Assembly (NCBI RefSeq): GCF_001677885.1
Contig: NZ_LOCQ01000052.1
Span: forward strand, 1 to 64,000
Length of the DNA stretch: 64,000 nucleotides
Direction: 5' to 3'
From: Janthinobacterium psychrotolerans
Lineage (GTDB): Bacteria; Pseudomonadota; Gammaproteobacteria; Burkholderiales; Burkholderiaceae_D
Below, one piece after another: positions 42,846-50,381 of the stretch (position 1 is the first letter of the stretch; each line of letters opens with the position of its first letter). The notes beneath the pieces were generated by a model that was not told the origin of the DNA, did no database searches, and saw only the letters and a list, made by a program, of their open reading frames with translations. The position numbers and the translations under genes are program-made.

Positions 42846-43313
42846 TCAGTGCTGCATGGAATGCGCCGCCGGTGCGCCGCCCAGCGGACGGGCCACGGCG
42901 CTGACCTCGACGGTTTCGCGTTTCTTGTCCTCGCCTTCCAGCACCAGGATCAGCGGCACCTTGTCGCCCGCCTTGACCTGGCCCTTGAGGTCGAGCAGCA
43001 TCACATGGTAGCCGCCCGGCTTCAGTTCGACGGCCTTGCCGGCTGGCAGCGCGAGCTCCTTGACCTGGCGCATGCGCATCATATTGTCGCTCATGCTCAT
43101 TTCATGGATTTCGGCCACGCCGGCGACCGGCGAACGCACTTCGACCAGGCGCATGGCCTTGGGCGCCGTGATCTGCATGAAGGCGCCGGTGGCTTTTTGC
43201 TGCGCCACGGTGGCGCGCACCCATGGCTCGGTGACGGTAACGGCGCCTTGCGCGGCGGCGGAAAAGGACAGGACGGCCAGGGTGGCGGCAACAACGGTTT
43301 TCAGATGCAGCAT
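42846..43313 (-). CDS. Periplasmic copper chaperone PCu(A)C
   Basis: 155 residues with a signal peptide (MLHLKTVVAATLAVLSFSAAAQ). The copper-binding H-(M)x10-M-x21-H-x-M pattern is present: EIHEMSMSDNMMRMRQV and PGGYHVMLLDL. PCuAC loads the CuA site of cytochrome oxidases together with SCO proteins. It is the last gene of a module with SCO1/SenC (25 bp upstream), DUF2946 and an AraC-type regulator, followed by a terminator. A GAGGAATT ribosome site precedes the ATG. The His/Met-rich C-terminus (AAHSMQH) may add a copper site. Confidence 0.93.
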   Translation of the reverse strand: MLHLKTVVAATLAVLSFSAAAQGAVTVTEPWVRATVAQQKATGAFMQITAPKAMRLVEVRSPVAGVAEIHEMSMSDNMMRMRQVKELALPAGKAVELKPGGYHVMLLDLKGQVKAGDKVPLILVLEGEDKKRETVEVSAVARPLGGAPAAHSMQH

Positions 43314-43338
43314 GGTGAATTCCTCGTGGTGATAGTGT

Positions 43339-43938
43339 TTATAAGGTGTATTTGGCGGTCATCAAAGTCTTGATGTCTTGCGCGCATTCATCGGCCGTCA
43401 GCAGGTGCTTGAGGCCCAGGCGCATGCGCCCCTGCTTGTCGAGCACATAGCTGATGGCCGTATGGTCCATGGTGTAGGAACTGCCGCTCGGCACGCGGCG
43501 GTAGAACACCTTGTAGTTGAAGGCGGTCTGCGCCGTGTTTTTCTCGTCGGTGCGCAGGCCGAGAAAACTGGGGTCGAAGGCGCGCATGTATTCGCCCAGC
43601 AAGGCGGCCGTATCGCGCTCGGGATCGATGCTGATAAAGATCACCTGCAGCTGGTCGGCGTCAGGACCGAGCTTGTTGCGGATTTCAACCGCGCGCGACA
43701 GGGCCGTCGGGCAGACGTCCGGGCATTGCGTGAAACCGAAGAAGACCATCACATACTTGCCCTTGAAGTCGGCCAGGGTGTAGACCCTGCCGTCGGGGCC
43801 GCTCAGCTTGAAGTCGGGCTTGTAATCGCCGCCGGTCAGGTCGATGCCGTTGTAATGGGGTTTCGGTTCGGGCTCGCCGCAGGCGGCAAGCGTCAGCACA
43901 CCCGCCGTGCCGGCGAGCAGGAATAAGCGACGTTTCAT
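43339..43938 (-). CDS. SCO1/SenC lipoprotein, copper delivery to cytochrome oxidase
   Basis: 199 residues. A lipobox (LTLAAC) follows the hydrophobic start, so it is a membrane-anchored thioredoxin-fold protein. The copper motif is FGFTQCPDVCPTALSRAV, with the third ligand His in TMDHTAISYVLD; both cysteines and the His are intact. SCO proteins mature the CuA centre. The partner PCuAC is encoded directly downstream. DUF2946 lies 68 bp upstream on the same strand. Confidence 0.94.
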   Translation of the reverse strand: MKRRLFLLAGTAGVLTLAACGEPEPKPHYNGIDLTGGDYKPDFKLSGPDGRVYTLADFKGKYVMVFFGFTQCPDVCPTALSRAVEIRNKLGPDADQLQVIFISIDPERDTAALLGEYMRAFDPSFLGLRTDEKNTAQTAFNYKVFYRRVPSGSSYTMDHTAISYVLDKQGRMRLGLKHLLTADECAQDIKTLMTAKYTL

Positions 43939-44006
43939 GTGGTATCAGGCCCGATGGGCGTAGTAACAGCTAAAGAATGCCGCGTGGCGGCTGGAAAGAC
44001 GGAAAC

Positions 44007-44399
44007 TCAGGCGATCGACGGCGGCCCGCGCGGACGCGCGCCCTGCCAGGCGAACTGCGGCTGCGGCGCCTGGCGCAACAGCGGCGGATACGCATCATGC
44101 CCCTTGATCACGGCAAGCAGCGGCGGCGCTGGCGGCAAGGCCAGGCTGGCCGCATGATGCATGCAGTACAGGCAATGTTCGATCTGCCGGAGGTCTGGCT
44201 GCGTATCCGGCCTGGAGCCGGACAGGGCTGCAAGATCAGCCTGCGTGTAGACGGCGCCGCTGGCCGAGCAGATGTCGACCACGGCATTGCCCTGGCCACC
44301 GGCAAACGCATGGGACAGCGAGGGCGACAGGGCATTGAGCAGCAGCGCCAGGCAGGCGAACCACAGACTCCATTGCTTGCGCTGTAAAAAATGTCCCAT
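44007..44399 (-). CDS. DUF2946 family small secreted protein
   Basis: 130 residues. An N-terminal hydrophobic helix (WSLWFACLALLLNALSPSLSHA) acts as signal or anchor. The mature part has VDICSASGAVYT, then HCLYCMHHAASLALPP. The CxxC with flanking histidines (HCLYCMHH) is a potential metal site, and DUF2946 genes are commonly found beside copper genes, as here (SenC, PCuAC). The start at 44399 is inside a longer frame that would overlap the AraC gene; homology begins at MGHFLQRKQWS. Function is unknown, probably copper handling. Confidence 0.8.
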   Translation of the reverse strand: MGHFLQRKQWSLWFACLALLLNALSPSLSHAFAGGQGNAVVDICSASGAVYTQADLAALSGSRPDTQPDLRQIEHCLYCMHHAASLALPPAPPLLAVIKGHDAYPPLLRQAPQPQFAWQGARPRGPPSIA

Positions 44400-44406
44400 G
44401 CGGCGA

Positions 44407-45030
44407 TTATAGCGGAGTATCGGCTGGCGGGACCGGCGCGCGCAGGAACAGGCTGGGGCGCACGCCGGCCACATCGGTGCAGGCGTCGCAAAACGCCGGC
44501 ACCGAGGCAAAGCCGGAGCCGGCCGCCACTTCCGCCAGCCCGCGTCCCTCATCCGTACCAGGCTGCGCGGCCGTATGCAGGGCATGCGCGAGCCGCTGTT
44601 CACGCACCAGGCTCAGCAAAGCTTCGCCTTCGGCAAACAGGCGCGAGCGCGCCTTGTGCGGTGTCACCTGCCATAGCGCGGCCAGGCGGGCGGCGCTCCA
44701 CTGCCCCTGCGGAAACTGGAAAATATGCCGGGCCAGCGCGCGGCTCCAGCGCTTGCCGCCGGCATCGCCAGCCGGCGCGCCTCCTCGCTCATCGTCCCGC
44801 TTCTCGTCCTCTTCCAGCGCCAGGCTGAACACGGCCGGCTTGCCGCGTCCCGGCATCACGTCGCAGGCAAAGCGCAAGAAGGCGGGCACCACAAAGCTGT
44901 CGCCGCTACCCAGTTTTTTGGTGGCGATTTCATTGTGCAAGGTGACAAATCCCTGGCGCACGGTCACGCGCAGGGGCAGCGGAAAACGCAGGCCCAGCAG
45001 GTGTTGCGGAGAATGGGAAACCAGGGCCAT
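44407..45030 (-). CDS. AraC-family transcriptional regulator
   Basis: About 207 residues, short for the family. The N-terminal half is a small cupin-like sensor (RFPLPLRVTVRQGFVTLHNE). The C-terminal DNA-binding part reads WSAARLAALWQVTPHKARSR, LFAEGEALLSLVREQRLAHA, then RGLAEVAAGSGFASVPAFCD and GVRPSLFLR, the two HTH units of AraC proteins. It ends 7 bp before the DUF2946 gene and probably controls the copper module. The divergent acyl-CoA synthetase gene could be another target. Confidence 0.85.
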   Translation of the reverse strand: MALVSHSPQHLLGLRFPLPLRVTVRQGFVTLHNEIATKKLGSGDSFVVPAFLRFACDVMPGRGKPAVFSLALEEDEKRDDERGGAPAGDAGGKRWSRALARHIFQFPQGQWSAARLAALWQVTPHKARSRLFAEGEALLSLVREQRLAHALHTAAQPGTDEGRGLAEVAAGSGFASVPAFCDACTDVAGVRPSLFLRAPVPPADTPL

Positions 45031-45201
45031 GGATCAGCCTGCGCAGCCGCACAGGGGCGGACAGGGGCGCGCTGTTCTGATGCAGTCCATCTTGTCCTTT
45101 TCTTGTGACTTCGACGATATTGATTGTACGGCATCGGTGCTATGCTAGAGAGACCAGCCCCGCCCACAGGGAGCAGCAGCTTTTCAATCAGGAGACACAC
45201 C

Positions 45202-46836
45202 ATGACACCCGATTTCAATACCGGCCTGGGCAAGAACAGCGCCAATTATGCCGCCCTCACTCCGCTCGACTATATTGCCAGGGCAGCCGAAGTATATGGC
45301 AATCGCCTGGCGATTGCCCATGGCGGCGTGCGCCAGAACTGGCGCGACACCTATGCCCGCACCCGCCGCCTGGCCTCGGGCTTGATGAAACTGGGCGTGG
45401 GCGTCGGCGACACGGTGGCCGTGATGCTGCCCAATACACCGGCCATGGTCGAAGCGAGCTTTGGCGTGCCGATGGCCGGCGCGGTGCTCAATGCCCTCAA
45501 TATTCGCCTGGACCTGGCGTCGCTGACCTTCATGCTGCGCCATGGCCAGGCCAAGGTCTTGCTGGCCGATACGGAATTTGCCGAGCTGGCGCGGCAGATG
45601 GCGGCGCAGATTCCCGAACTGCGCGTGATCCAGGTCAATGATGTGCTCGGGCCGCAAGTGGCACCATTTGCCGAGCTGGACTACGAAAGCCTGCTGGCCA
45701 GCGGCGACCCCGATTATGCCTGGCAGCCGCCCGCCGACGAATGGGATGCGATCGCCCTCAACTACACGTCCGGCACCACGGGCGACCCGAAAGGCGTGGT
45801 CTACCATCACCGGGGCGCGGCCCTGAACGCGCTGTCGAATATTCTGGAGTGGGACATGCCCAGGCACGCGGTCTATCTGTGGACCTTGCCCATGTTCCAC
45901 TGCAATGGCTGGTGTTTTCCCTGGACCATCGCCGCGCGCGCCGGCGTCAACGTGTGCCTGCGCAAGTTCGAACCGAAGCTGGTGTTCGACCTGATGCGCG
46001 AACTGCGCGTCACGCACTATTGCGCCGCGCCCATCGTGCATGCGGGCCTGGCCAATGCGCCGGCCGCCTGGCGCGAAGGAATCGACTGGACCGTGCGCGG
46101 CATGGTGGCCGGCGCGCCGCCGCCGGCGGCCATGGTGGCGCGCATCGAAGAAATGGGCTTTGACCTGATCCACTCGTATGGCCTGACGGAAGTGTACGGC
46201 CCGGCCGCCATCTGCGCCGAGCAGGAGGAATGGGCCTGGCTGTCACCCGAGGAGCGCGCCGTCATGAAGTCGCGCCAGGGGGTGCGCTACCATCTGCAAA
46301 GCGAGGTGGCGGTGCTCGACCCCGAGACCATGCTGCCGGTGGCCGCCGACGGCGAGCAGGTGGGCGAGATCATGTTCCGCGGGAATATCTGCATGAAGGG
46401 TTACCTGAAGAACGAAAAGGCGACACAGGACGCGTTCGCCGGCGGCTGGTTCCATACGGGCGACCTGGGCGTGCGCTATCCGGACGGCTATATCAAGCTC
46501 AAGGACCGCAGCAAGGACATCATTATTTCCGGCGGAGAGAACATTTCAAGCGTGGAAGTGGAAGACGCCTTGTACCACCACCCGCAGGTGCTGGCCGCCG
46601 CCGTCATTGCCCAGCCCGACGAGAAATGGGGCGAAACGCCGTGCGCCTTTGTCGAACTGCGCGAAGGCGCCAGCGTGACGGAAGCCGAGCTGATCGCCTT
46701 TTGCAAAACCAACCTGGCCGGCTTCAAGGTGCCGAAGGCGATCTATTTTGGTCCCCTGCCGCGCACCTCGACCGGCAAGATCCAGAAATTCGAACTGCGC
46801 AAGCGCATGCAGTCCGACAAGGCGATCGACGTCTGA
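45202..46836 (+). CDS. AMP-dependent acyl-CoA synthetase (medium/long-chain fatty acid type)
   Basis: 544 residues, ANL superfamily. ATP motif YTSGTTGDPKGVVYHHRG (about 187-204), the SYGLTEVYGP block, and the C-terminal GWFHTGDLGVRYPDGYIKLK, DRSKDIIISGGENISSVEVE and PRTSTGKIQKFELR with the catalytic lysine. It activates a carboxylate to acyl-CoA via acyl-AMP; relatives (AlkK-type) use medium-chain or unusual acids, so the substrate is open. The ATG at 45202 has CAGGAG 8 nt upstream; the longer frame has none. It ends 6 bp from the convergent MFS gene. Confidence 0.92.
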   Translation: MTPDFNTGLGKNSANYAALTPLDYIARAAEVYGNRLAIAHGGVRQNWRDTYARTRRLASGLMKLGVGVGDTVAVMLPNTPAMVEASFGVPMAGAVLNALNIRLDLASLTFMLRHGQAKVLLADTEFAELARQMAAQIPELRVIQVNDVLGPQVAPFAELDYESLLASGDPDYAWQPPADEWDAIALNYTSGTTGDPKGVVYHHRGAALNALSNILEWDMPRHAVYLWTLPMFHCNGWCFPWTIAARAGVNVCLRKFEPKLVFDLMRELRVTHYCAAPIVHAGLANAPAAWREGIDWTVRGMVAGAPPPAAMVARIEEMGFDLIHSYGLTEVYGPAAICAEQEEWAWLSPEERAVMKSRQGVRYHLQSEVAVLDPETMLPVAADGEQVGEIMFRGNICMKGYLKNEKATQDAFAGGWFHTGDLGVRYPDGYIKLKDRSKDIIISGGENISSVEVEDALYHHPQVLAAAVIAQPDEKWGETPCAFVELREGASVTEAELIAFCKTNLAGFKVPKAIYFGPLPRTSTGKIQKFELRKRMQSDKAIDV

Positions 46837-46842
46837 CGCGCT

Positions 46843-48240
46843 TCAACTGTGCGTGGCCGGCCGCGCCACCACCAGCCTTGAAAAGCTGGCGATGCAGGCC
46901 AGCGCCGCAAAGCCTGCCGCCAGGCACAACGCATAGGTCGTGCCCTGGCTGGCCGAGACCGTGAAGCAATACGCCACCAGCGCCGCGCCCGTGGCCTGCC
47001 CCACCAGGCGCGAGGTGGCGACCACGCCGCTGGCGCCGCCACCGCGCTGCGGCGGCGCGCTGCCCATGATGGCTTTCAGGTTGGGCGCCTGGAAAAAGCC
47101 GAAACCGATGCCGCACAGCGCCATGCGCCAGCCGATATCGACCACGCTGGGGTTGGCCGGTATCCACACCAGCGTCAGCAGCCCCGTGGCCAGCGCCGCC
47201 AGGCCGATTCCGCCCAGCACGCCCGGCGAATAGCGGTCGCTCAGCCTGCCGGCAATCGGCGCCATCACCGCCACCAGCACCGCCCACGGCGTCATCAGAA
47301 ATCCCGTTTCGATGGGCGAGCGGCCCAGGGTGACTTCAAAATAAAACGGCAGCGACACGAAGGCCAGCCCTTGCGCGGCAAAGGTGCAGATGGCCGTCAT
47401 GGACGAGAGAAAAAACAGCGGACGGCGAAACAGATCGATCGGCAACATCGGCGCCTGGTGGCCGCGCTGCCGGCGCAGCAGCAAGACAAAGAAGAGTGCC
47501 ACCGCCACCAGTTCCGGCAGCAAGGTGGTCAAGGGCGCATGGTGGGCGGCGTCGCCGAACAGTAAAATCAGCAGCCCGAACGCGCCCACGTTGTACAGCG
47601 CGGTGCGCGCGTCCATGGTGTGCCCTGACAGTCTGGTGGCCGGCAGCATGCGCCTGGCGACAAAAAAACCGGCCACCCCCAGCGGCACATTGATGGCGAA
47701 CAGCCACGGCCAGGAAGCGGTCGCCAGAATCAGCGAGGCGGCCGTGGGGCCGATGGCAAACGCCACGGCCACCACCAATGAATTATTGCCAAATGCGCGG
47801 CCCTGCAAATGCCTGGGGTACAGCACGCGCAACAGCGCCGTATTGACGCTCATCATGGCGCTGGCGCCCACGCCCTGAAACAGGCGCGCCACCACCAGCG
47901 AGGGCAAGGACCAGGCCAGAGCGCAGGCGAGCGAGGCCAGGGTGAACAGGAACATGCCGGAGATAAATACGCGGCGGTAACCGACGATTTCACCGAGCGC
48001 CGAAAACGGCAGCAACGTCGCCACCATCGCCAGCTGGTAGACATTGACGATCCATACGGACGCGGCCGGCGTCGTGTGCAGCTCGCTGGCGATCGCCGGC
48101 AAGGCCGTATTGGCGATCGCCGTATCGAGCGAGGCCATGCCCACGCCGATGGCCAGCGACAACATGGCCCAGCCGCGCGCGCCGGGCGGCAAACCGTCTT
48201 CGCCGACCATCACCGGCTGCGCCTTGTTGCTGTTGATCAT
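46843..48240 (-). CDS. MFS drug exporter, DHA2 family (14 TMS)
   Basis: About 465 residues. MASLDTAIANTALPAIASEL in helix 1 is the DHA2 (EmrB/QacA) signature, followed by LGEIVGYRRVFISGMFLFTL and RLFQGVGASAMMSVNTALL. About 14 membrane helices are seen. The ATG at 48240 is taken, 7 bp after the RNase T2 stop; the longer frame overlaps that gene. The two genes may be co-transcribed from upstream of RNase T2. The substrate is unknown and no membrane-fusion partner gene is adjacent. Confidence 0.88.
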   Translation of the reverse strand: MINSNKAQPVMVGEDGLPPGARGWAMLSLAIGVGMASLDTAIANTALPAIASELHTTPAASVWIVNVYQLAMVATLLPFSALGEIVGYRRVFISGMFLFTLASLACALAWSLPSLVVARLFQGVGASAMMSVNTALLRVLYPRHLQGRAFGNNSLVVAVAFAIGPTAASLILATASWPWLFAINVPLGVAGFFVARRMLPATRLSGHTMDARTALYNVGAFGLLILLFGDAAHHAPLTTLLPELVAVALFFVLLLRRQRGHQAPMLPIDLFRRPLFFLSSMTAICTFAAQGLAFVSLPFYFEVTLGRSPIETGFLMTPWAVLVAVMAPIAGRLSDRYSPGVLGGIGLAALATGLLTLVWIPANPSVVDIGWRMALCGIGFGFFQAPNLKAIMGSAPPQRGGGASGVVATSRLVGQATGAALVAYCFTVSASQGTTYALCLAAGFAALACIASFSRLVVARPATHS

Positions 48241-48247
48241 GGCGGGC

Positions 48248-48964
48248 CTATTTCTGGCAATCGATGACTTTGAAATCTTTCGAGTAGCAGATGCGCAGCT
48301 CGCCCGAGTGTTTTTCATAGCCGAGCCAGCGGCCTTTCAGTTGCGGATTGTGTTCCTTCATCCACTGGAACAGTTCGTTTTTCGGCATGGTGGTGTCCGG
48401 TAATTTCAAGGCCTGGAACAGCTCGCGTTCCTTTTCGAAATATTCCTTGGCCGTGCCGAAATCGCAGGCGCCATGCTTTTCCCATTCGCCCTGCAGCAGC
48501 GCTTCGCCGGGCTGCATGCACATATACGGCAGGATCTCGGACGGCGCCAGTTTCGGCAGGTTGCCCTTGCAATAGCGCGGATGCAGGTCGGTCTTGCGCG
48601 GCGGCGTGACGGAAAGATCGTCGCAGCTGGCCGGATTGGCGGACTGCGCCCACAGGCCGTGCACGATCCAGCCGAAATGCTTGTTGTCCGCGCACTGGAA
48701 GGCGGCTTTTTTGGAAATTTCGCCACGGCGGCGCTGGCTGTCGCAAAAGCCGGGCGACCACGACAGCGCCAGCATGAAGTAGTCGGTTGGCACATTGGTG
48801 CTCTGCTTGTAGCAGGTATTTTTTTCGTCGGACGGCTTGACGTCGTAGTCGGCGTAGCTGACATTGCGCGGAATGGCGCACTGGGCGTCGGCGGCATGGA
48901 CCAGGCTGCCGGACAGGCTCAACAGAAGTGTGGCAAGGGCGGGCAAGATAAAACGCGGCTGCAT
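48248..48964 (-). CDS. Ribonuclease T2-family enzyme (RNase I-like)
   Basis: About 238 residues with a signal peptide (MQPRFILPALATLLLSLSGS then LVHA). Both catalytic blocks are intact: CAS I HFGWIVHGLW (HGLW 102-105) and CAS II GEWEKHGACDFG (EWEKHG 160-165); several cysteines for disulfides are present. It cleaves RNA in the periplasm without sequence preference in its relatives. It is upstream of the DHA2 exporter and downstream of the terminator at 48984-49010, so it begins its own transcript, with a weak ribosome site. Confidence 0.92.
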   Translation of the reverse strand: MQPRFILPALATLLLSLSGSLVHAADAQCAIPRNVSYADYDVKPSDEKNTCYKQSTNVPTDYFMLALSWSPGFCDSQRRRGEISKKAAFQCADNKHFGWIVHGLWAQSANPASCDDLSVTPPRKTDLHPRYCKGNLPKLAPSEILPYMCMQPGEALLQGEWEKHGACDFGTAKEYFEKERELFQALKLPDTTMPKNELFQWMKEHNPQLKGRWLGYEKHSGELRICYSKDFKVIDCQK

Positions 48965-48983
48965 GGGGTTCCTCGAACGATGT

Positions 48984-49010
48984 AAAAACGCCGGCAACAT
49001 GGTGCCGGCG
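48984..49010 (-). terminator. Rho-independent terminator after ilvE
   Basis: Minus strand: CGCCGGC/GCCGGCG stem (7 bp) with an 8-nt loop (ACCATGTT), followed immediately by TTTTT. It lies 23 nt downstream of the ilvE stop. Confidence 0.85.
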
Positions 49011-49032
49011 CGGTATCAGTGCTGACGCCCGA

Positions 49033-50127
49033 TCAGCAGACCGTGTGCATCCAGCCGTGCGTGTCGGCCTTGGTGCCATGCTGCAAGCCCAGCAGGGCCT
49101 CGCGCAGGGCCAGGGTGACGGCGCCGTTTTCGTTGTTGTTGATGGTCATTTCAAAGCCATTGGCCTTGGCCACGCCGACCGGCGTGATGACGGCGGCCGT
49201 GCCGCAGGCGAACACTTCGGTCATGCGGCCCGAAGCGATATCGTCGCGCCATTGCTGGACCGACAGCTTGCGCTCTTCGGTGGCATAGCCCAGGTCCTTT
49301 GCCATTTCCAGCAGGCTGCGGCGGGTAATGCCTGGCAACAGGGTACCCGTCAGTTCCGGCGTGACGACGGTGATTTTTTCGCCATCCTTGTACACGAAGA
49401 ACAGATTCATGCCGCCCATCTCTTCGATGAACTCGCGGTGCACGGCGTCGAGCCAGACGACCTGGTCGCAGCCCTTCTCTTGCGCTTGCGACTGGGCCAT
49501 CAGGCTGGCCGCATAGTTGCCGGCGCACTTGGCTTCACCGGTGCCGCCCGGCGCGGCGCGCACGAAGTCTTCGCTGATCCATACGGTGACCGGTTTCACG
49601 CCTTGCGGGAAATAGGCGCCAGCAGGCGAAGCGAACAGCACGAACAGGTATTCTTCCGACGGCCGCACGCCCAGGTACGGGTCGGTGGCGATCATCAGCG
49701 GACGCATGTACAGGCTCTCGCCGGTTTTCGTCGGCACCCAGTTGCGGTCGATGGAAATGAGGGCGTCGCCCGCTTCCAGGAACAGCTCGACGGGAATGGC
49801 CGGCATCGCCAGGCGCGCGGCGCTGCGGTTGAAGCGCTCGGCGTTCTGTTCAGGGCGGAAGGTCTTGATGCTGCCATCGGGCTGGGCAAACGCCTTGTAG
49901 CCTTCGAAAATGGCCTGGCCGTAATGCAGCGACGACGCCGACGGATCGAGCATCAACGGGCCGTAGGCCTTCAGTTCGCCCTGCTGCCATTGGCCGTCAC
50001 GGTAAGGTATCACCACCATATGGTCGGTAAACACGCGGCCAAAGGCCGGCTTGTTCATGCGCTCGCCGCGCTCGGCGTCGGACAGGGGGTGGGCGGAAGG
50101 CGTGATGGTGATGTTCGATGTGGTCAT
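49033..50127 (-). CDS. ilvE: Branched-chain amino acid aminotransferase
   Basis: 364 residues, class IV PLP enzyme of the longer BCAT type. Recognisable blocks are LDPSASSLHYGQAIFEGYKA, GESLYMRPLMIATDPYLGVR, the PLP-lysine region TGEAKCAGNYAASLMAQSQA, DAVHREFIEEMGGMNLFFVY and EVFACGTAAVITPVGV. It transfers amino groups between valine, leucine, isoleucine and 2-oxoglutarate. The ATG at 50127 is chosen because homology begins just after it; the longer frame upstream is the control region of the divergent iron-reductase gene. Confidence 0.95.
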   Translation of the reverse strand: MTTSNITITPSAHPLSDAERGERMNKPAFGRVFTDHMVVIPYRDGQWQQGELKAYGPLMLDPSASSLHYGQAIFEGYKAFAQPDGSIKTFRPEQNAERFNRSAARLAMPAIPVELFLEAGDALISIDRNWVPTKTGESLYMRPLMIATDPYLGVRPSEEYLFVLFASPAGAYFPQGVKPVTVWISEDFVRAAPGGTGEAKCAGNYAASLMAQSQAQEKGCDQVVWLDAVHREFIEEMGGMNLFFVYKDGEKITVVTPELTGTLLPGITRRSLLEMAKDLGYATEERKLSVQQWRDDIASGRMTEVFACGTAAVITPVGVAKANGFEMTINNNENGAVTLALREALLGLQHGTKADTHGWMHTVC

Positions 50128-50295
50128 GGGATATCGATGAGAGTAGGAAGTCAGGCGGCTATTGTAGTCCTTCGTCGCGGTGCAGGCAGCATGCCGCCCA
50201 TGCGCGCGGGACAAAATGGCAGTATGCATGGCAAAACGCGGCGCGACAAGCGGATGGCCTGCCTCCTTGCCGGAAAAACCGGCCCAAGGTTTAGC

Positions 50296-50314
50296 GCGAA
50301 TCATTCTCATTTGC
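50296..50314 (+). promoter_or_regulatory. Fur box upstream of the PepSY reductase gene
   Basis: GCGAATCATTCTCATTTGC resembles the AT-rich, inverted Fur site of gamma/beta-proteobacteria (reverse strand AATGAGAATGATT). A TATGAT (-10-like) follows at 50317-50322, about 60 bp before the start codon at 50382. Confidence 0.65.
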
Positions 50315-50381
50315 GATATGATATGCCCCTTGTTGACGGTGTTCACCTTTGACCGCCCTGCCTCTGCCTGAAAGCCGATTC

